Shown one piece after another: positions 60,116 to 64,000 of a stretch of 64,000 nucleotides of DNA. Below the pieces are notes generated by a model. It made no database searches. It was given only the letters and a program-made list of their open reading frames with translations, and was not told where the DNA came from. Each line of letters begins with the position of its first letter. Position 1 is the stretch's first letter. Source of the DNA: an uncultured Megasphaera sp. Its GTDB lineage: Bacteria; Bacillota; Negativicutes; Veillonellales; Megasphaeraceae. The translations under genes were made by a program, and so were the position numbers. The stretch covers positions 1 to 64,000 of the forward strand of contig NZ_UQBH01000008.1 of NCBI RefSeq assembly GCF_900539295.1, read 5' to 3'.

Positions 60116-62587
60116 TTGACCAAAGAAGAATTTCAGCGGCTCTTAGGTCGCGGCGTCGTCCTGCTCGACGGTGCGACGGGAACGAATTTACAAAAGGCCG
60201 GCATGCCTATCGGCGTCTGCCCGGAACAATGGATTTTGGAAAACCGCCAGGTCATGATCGACTTGCAGCGCCAATTCATCGACGCCGGGACTCAGATCGT
60301 CTATGCGCCGACCTTTACGGGCAACCGCCTGAAACTGGCGGAATACGGCCTGGACGATAACTTGAAGGCTATCAATGAGGGGTTGGTAGCCATTTCGAAA
60401 GAAGCGGCTCAAGGGAGGGCTTTCGTCGCCGGTGATATGACCATGACCGGCCGCCAGCTCTATCCCATGGGCGATTTGACCTTTGAAGAACTGGTCACGG
60501 TCTATAAGGAGCAGGCAGAAGCCCTCTGTGAGGCCGGCGTCGACCTCTTCGTCGTCGAAACGATGATGAGCCTCCAGGAAATGCGGGCCTGCGTCCTGGC
60601 CATCAAAGAAGTCTGCGATCTTCCCATCATGGCGACCCTGACCTTTGAAAAAGACGGCCGCACCTTATACGGCACGCCGCCGGAAGCGGCCGTCGTCGTC
60701 CTCGAACACTTAGGCGTCGATGCCGTCGGCCTTAACTGTTCGACGGGCCCAGCCGACATGGTCGACACGGTACGAACGATGTACGAATACGCCAATATTC
60801 CCATCATCGCCAAGCCCAATGCCGGCCTGCCGGAACTTGACGGCGACAAGACGGTCTATAAGACGACGCCTGAAGAATTTGCCAAAGACGGGCGCCTCCT
60901 CATCGAAGCCGGCGCCCGTATCGTCGGCGGCTGCTGCGGCACGACGCCGGCCCATATCAAGGCCTTGGCCGATGCCGTACAGGATATGACGCCGAAAGTT
61001 CCTCAGGCCAGCCATTCCCGCGTCCTGGCGTCGGAACGGCAGGTCCTTGAAATTCACCTCGACGGCGATTTTCAGGTCATTGGCGAACGGATCAACCCGA
61101 CGGGCAAGAAAAAACTCCAAGCCGAACTTCGGGAAGGAAAGCTCGATTTAGTCCGCTCCATGGCCCGAGAACAGGAACGGAACGGGGCGGCTGTCCTCGA
61201 CGTCAACATGGGGACCAACGGCATCGATGAAAAGGAAATGATGCTCAAGGCCATCTACGAAGTGACGGGCGTATCGGGACTGCCGCTCAGTATCGATACC
61301 AGCTCGCCGGACATCATGGAAGCAGCCCTTCGCATCTATCCCGGCCGGGCGCTGGTCAACTCCGTTTCCGGGGAAAAGGAAAAATACGAAAAACTCCTGC
61401 CCGTCGTCAAGAAGTACGGTGCCATGTTCATCGCCCTGCCCGTATCGGACGAAGGCATTCCTAAGACGCTCGAAGAAAAACACGCTGTCCTCGACGAACT
61501 CCTGCAGCAGGCCTATGACCAGGGCTTTCAGCCTGAAGACATCGTCGTCGATGCTTTAGTCGCTACCGTCGGCGCCGCTAAGGCAGCGGCCCTCGACTGC
61601 ATGGCTACCTTTTCTCACTGTAAAAATGAGTTAGGCCTGGCTACGGTCTGCGGCCTGTCCAACATTTCCTTCGGCCTGCCGGACCGGATGTACGTCAATG
61701 CCGCCTTCCTCTCCATGGCCATCGCCAGCGGCCTTACCATGGCTATTGCCAATCCGTCTCAGGACCTCCTAATGAATACGGCAGCGGCTGCCAATATGCT
61801 CATGAACCGCGAAGGCAGCGACCTCGGCTATATTCGCCGCATGCAGTATTTCGACAAGAAAGAGGCCGAAGCGAAACGGCGCCAAGAAGCCGAACTCTTG
61901 GCACGCCATGGCGAATCCGCTTCCGAGGCCGCCTCGGGGGAGTCTGAGGGCACGGATAAAAAGCCGGTCAGTCCCGTCTATCAGGCCGTCTTAGATGGCG
62001 AGAAAGATGCCATTGTCGCTCTCGCCCAAGCCGAACTTGCTAAGGGCATGACGCCGGGCGCCGTCATCGATGAACTGCTCATTCCGGCCATTACCGAGGT
62101 CGGCAGTTTATACGATCGGCAGATTTATTTCCTGCCACAGCTCATTGCCAGTGCCAATACGATGGAGACGGCCATTGCCTACCTCGAGCCTCTCATTAAA
62201 AAGGCGCCGGGCCAGACTGAAATGGCGACCATCATCATCGCCACCGTCGAAGGCGACGTCCATGACATCGGCAAGAATCTGGTCGGCCTCATGCTGCGCA
62301 ACTACGGCTACAAGGTCATCGACCTTGGCAAAGACGTGCCGGCCGGCAAGATCATTGAGACGGCCCTTTGCCACAAGGCGTCTGTCGTCGGCCTGTCGGC
62401 TTTGATGACGACGACGATGATGCATATGAAAGACGTCATTGCCGAAGCCGCCGATCGGCATTATGACGGCAAGATCATCATCGGCGGCGCCGCCGTCACA
62501 CCGAGCTTTTCCGATGAAATCGGCGCCGACGGCTATTCAAAAGATGCGGCAGACTGCGTCAAACTCGTCAGCCGCCTGTTATCATAA
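60116..62587 (+). CDS. metH: Cobalamin-dependent methionine synthase lacking the activation domain
   Basis: An 823-residue enzyme that methylates homocysteine from methyl-tetrahydrofolate via cobalamin. Homocysteine domain (1 to about 285): zinc ligands Cys208, Cys273 and Cys274 (GLNCSTGP, GGCCGTTP). Pterin domain (about 315-585): VIGERINPTGKKKLQAELRE. Cobalamin cap and Rossmann domains (about 610-823): the DxHxxG motif at 714-719 with axial His716, DLGKDVPAGKII, and GGAAVTPSF. E. coli MetH is about 1230 residues; the C-terminal SAM-binding activation domain is absent and seems supplied by the upstream fusion. TTG start behind AGGGGGAAGG. Confidence 0.96.
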   Translation: MTKEEFQRLLGRGVVLLDGATGTNLQKAGMPIGVCPEQWILENRQVMIDLQRQFIDAGTQIVYAPTFTGNRLKLAEYGLDDNLKAINEGLVAISKEAAQGRAFVAGDMTMTGRQLYPMGDLTFEELVTVYKEQAEALCEAGVDLFVVETMMSLQEMRACVLAIKEVCDLPIMATLTFEKDGRTLYGTPPEAAVVVLEHLGVDAVGLNCSTGPADMVDTVRTMYEYANIPIIAKPNAGLPELDGDKTVYKTTPEEFAKDGRLLIEAGARIVGGCCGTTPAHIKALADAVQDMTPKVPQASHSRVLASERQVLEIHLDGDFQVIGERINPTGKKKLQAELREGKLDLVRSMAREQERNGAAVLDVNMGTNGIDEKEMMLKAIYEVTGVSGLPLSIDTSSPDIMEAALRIYPGRALVNSVSGEKEKYEKLLPVVKKYGAMFIALPVSDEGIPKTLEEKHAVLDELLQQAYDQGFQPEDIVVDALVATVGAAKAAALDCMATFSHCKNELGLATVCGLSNISFGLPDRMYVNAAFLSMAIASGLTMAIANPSQDLLMNTAAAANMLMNREGSDLGYIRRMQYFDKKEAEAKRRQEAELLARHGESASEAASGESEGTDKKPVSPVYQAVLDGEKDAIVALAQAELAKGMTPGAVIDELLIPAITEVGSLYDRQIYFLPQLIASANTMETAIAYLEPLIKKAPGQTEMATIIIATVEGDVHDIGKNLVGLMLRNYGYKVIDLGKDVPAGKIIETALCHKASVVGLSALMTTTMMHMKDVIAEAADRHYDGKIIIGGAAVTPSFSDEIGADGYSKDAADCVKLVSRLLS

Positions 62588-62604
62588 AGGGAGGAATTTG
62601 TATT

Positions 62605-63585
62605 ATGACATCCTATCGTTGGGCAACCTTGGGTTGCGGTGTTATTGGCAATGAATTGGCTCAGGCCATGCAGCAGTTAGGGGGCAACTTGTATGGCGTC
62701 GGCAATCGGACCCATGCAAAAGCCGTCTCCTTTGCTGAAAAATACGGCATTTCCAAAGTCTACGACCGGCCGGAAGACATCTTTTTCGATCCCGACGTCG
62801 ATATCGTCTACTTATCGACGCCTCATAATACGCATATCCAGTACCTGATCCCGGCCCTGAAAGCGGGAAAACACGTCCTCTGCGAAAAGTCGATTACCCT
62901 CAACAGTGAGGAATTGGCAGCAGCCCGCAAGGTGGCTGACGAAAAGGGCGTCGTCCTGGCCGAAGCCATGACCTTGTACCACATGCCGATCTACAAAAAA
63001 CTTTCTGAACTCGTCAATTCCGGCGCCTTAGGGAAACTGCGCTTTGTTCAGATGAATTTTGGCAGCTATAAAGAATACGACATGAAGAACCGTTTCTTCA
63101 ACCGCTCTTTAGCCGGCGGCGCCCTCCTCGATATCGGCGTCTACGCCCTGTCCTTCGTGCGCTACTTCATGAGCGCTCAGCCCGATCAGATTGCCTCTCA
63201 GGTCCTGCGGGCCCCGACCGGCGTCGATGAACAGGCCGGCATCCTCCTCCAAAACGGGGAAGGGGAAATGGCAACCTTAGCCCTGTCCCTTCACGCCAAG
63301 CAGCCCAAAAGGGGCATGGCCGCCTTCGATAAGGGCTATATCGAAATCTACGACTATCCCCGAGCTGAAGAAGCGACCATCACCTACACCGAAGACGGCC
63401 GCAAGGAAGTCATCCGGGAAGGCAGCACGGCCAAGGCCCTGCAGTACGAAGTTCTCGACATGGAACAGGCCGTTTCTAACGGCGGTAAGGGCATGTGCCA
63501 GGAATACACTAAGGACGTCATGGACCTCATGACTGCCATCCGTCAGCAGTGGGGATTGACCTATCCGGAAGAAGAAAAAGCATAA
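62605..63585 (+). CDS. Gfo/Idh/MocA-family oxidoreductase
   Basis: A 326-residue NAD(P)-dependent oxidoreductase. The Rossmann site is WATLGCGVIGNELAQAM, followed by VYLSTPHNTHIQYL and GKHVLCEKSITLN with the conserved EKP-like Lys (EKS here), then GGALLDIGVYALSF with a likely active-site His-region variant. Substrates are usually cyclic sugars or diols such as inositol or trans-dihydrodiols. GGGAGG site, 17 bases after metH. A link to methionine metabolism is not indicated by sequence. Confidence 0.9.
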   Translation: MTSYRWATLGCGVIGNELAQAMQQLGGNLYGVGNRTHAKAVSFAEKYGISKVYDRPEDIFFDPDVDIVYLSTPHNTHIQYLIPALKAGKHVLCEKSITLNSEELAAARKVADEKGVVLAEAMTLYHMPIYKKLSELVNSGALGKLRFVQMNFGSYKEYDMKNRFFNRSLAGGALLDIGVYALSFVRYFMSAQPDQIASQVLRAPTGVDEQAGILLQNGEGEMATLALSLHAKQPKRGMAAFDKGYIEIYDYPRAEEATITYTEDGRKEVIREGSTAKALQYEVLDMEQAVSNGGKGMCQEYTKDVMDLMTAIRQQWGLTYPEEEKA

Positions 63586-63649
63586 ATTGACCTCATACTG
63601 AATATGTACAGCGAGAGCCTGTTTCTATTGGGGATGAGGAGGAGATGCC

Positions 63650-64000
63650 ATGTTTTCGACACTGTTTTCCAGGAAGCGAGACGACCTGGAAAGAAAAAAT
63701 TATTCGCGCCTGTCTATCATTAGTGATTTCCATTATCCGTGTAAAAAGCTGGTCACGCCGAAAGAGCGCCTGCGCTATATGGCTGCCAAAGAAGGGGCCC
63801 TGCAGGATATGAATGACTGGCGCGATCTTGATTTAGCCGTCTTTACGGGCGACATGGTCCAGCGCAACGGCAACGCCGAAGAATATCGCCTGGTACGCCT
63901 CGTCGTCAACGGCTTAAAGAAGCGGAAGGCCTTCATTGCCGGCAACCATGAACTGCTCTATACGGGCCACGGCGAAGACCTCCGGCCCTGCAGCAGTACC
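63650..64000 (+). CDS. Metallophosphoesterase (truncated by window end)
   Basis: The first 117 codons of a calcineurin-like phosphoesterase. The metal-binding blocks appear in order: SIISDFHYP, VFTGDMVQRNGN and FIAGNHELLY. No signal peptide or membrane segment precedes them in the visible part. GGAGGAG lies just before the ATG. The C-terminal His motifs lie beyond the window, so substrate and length are unknown. Confidence 0.88.
   Translation, partial: MFSTLFSRKRDDLERKNYSRLSIISDFHYPCKKLVTPKERLRYMAAKEGALQDMNDWRDLDLAVFTGDMVQRNGNAEEYRLVRLVVNGLKKRKAFIAGNHELLYTGHGEDLRPCSST

Noticed and set aside
1..64000. CRISPR arrays, phage or plasmid genes
   Set aside because: No regular direct repeats, integrase, capsid or replication genes were seen.

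Overview
The window is a chromosomal stretch of a low-to-mid GC Firmicute with a Gram-negative-type envelope lineage, most likely a Negativicute near Megasphaera/Veillonella. This is inference, from the protein flavour, the split heme/corrin genes, the FeoA-FeoB fusion, the B12-dependent MetH without its activation domain, and anaerobe-type enzymes. Coding density is high. Nearly all genes have clear Shine-Dalgarno sites, and many promoters are near-consensus sigma-70 with 17-bp spacers. I see no prophage, CRISPR array, rRNA or intact insertion sequence.

Layout. 1-2.3 kb: AraC regulator, a small unknown protein, rpsU-yqeY. 2.3-5.2 kb: a large glutamine synthetase behind an attenuator, convergent with exonuclease III. 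5.4-11 kb: phosphoglucomutase, an ACT-domain protein with UPF0210/DUF711, then a polyprenyl-phosphate HexNAc-phosphate transferase and UDP-GlcNAc 2-epimerase. 11.1-18.4 kb: the full ATP synthase operon atpZ-I-B-E-F-H-A-G-D-C. 18.4-24.1 kb: T-box-controlled glyQS, a secreted protein of unknown function, rplS with a structured leader, and bioB flanked by BirA-like half-sites. 24.4-27.6 kb: a shikimate-kinase-like gene coupled to pfkA, and an amino-acid ABC permease/ATPase pair. 27.6-34.3 kb (minus): hemL-hemA-hemB-cobA/hemD-hemC-sirC, which takes glutamyl-tRNA to precorrin-2/sirohydrochlorin. 34.4-40.5 kb: a flavin reductase, then gluconokinase-gnd-gntP-rpiR. 40.6 kb: a candidate small RNA on the minus strand. 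40.8-42.5 kb: pyrK-pyrD. 42.7-49.5 kb (minus): metI-metN under a SAM-I riboswitch, an M29 aminopeptidase, a MATE exporter, rpsT, fba and a RluA-type pseudouridine synthase. 49.7-54.2 kb: dnaG-rpoD and two small redox-type proteins. 54.2-57.6 kb: a structured leader region and feoAB with its Cys-rich partner. 57.65 kb: one tRNA (CAT). 58-64 kb: a corrinoid-activase fusion, metH, an oxidoreductase and a truncated phosphoesterase.

How the genes fit together. The tetrapyrrole cluster stops at precorrin-2, so in this window it points to corrinoid/siroheme rather than protoheme. The B12-dependent methionine synthase and its reductive activase at 58-62.6 kb would use that corrinoid. MetNI, under SAM control, feeds the same methionine pool. 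The gluconate cluster feeds the oxidative pentose phosphate branch, and pfkA and fba serve glycolysis.

Most worth a second look: (1) the protein at 57,983-60,103, which fuses a MetH-activation-like domain to a [2Fe-2S]/ASKHA corrinoid activase and sits directly before a MetH lacking that domain; (2) a promoter- and terminator-bounded RNA of about 102 nt at 40,586-40,687 that I cannot place in a family; (3) a riboswitch-like leader at 54,254-54,440; (4) an ANTAR-style hexaloop overlapping a terminator before the glutamine synthetase gene; (5) an ATP synthase c subunit with a second carboxylate in the ion-binding region.
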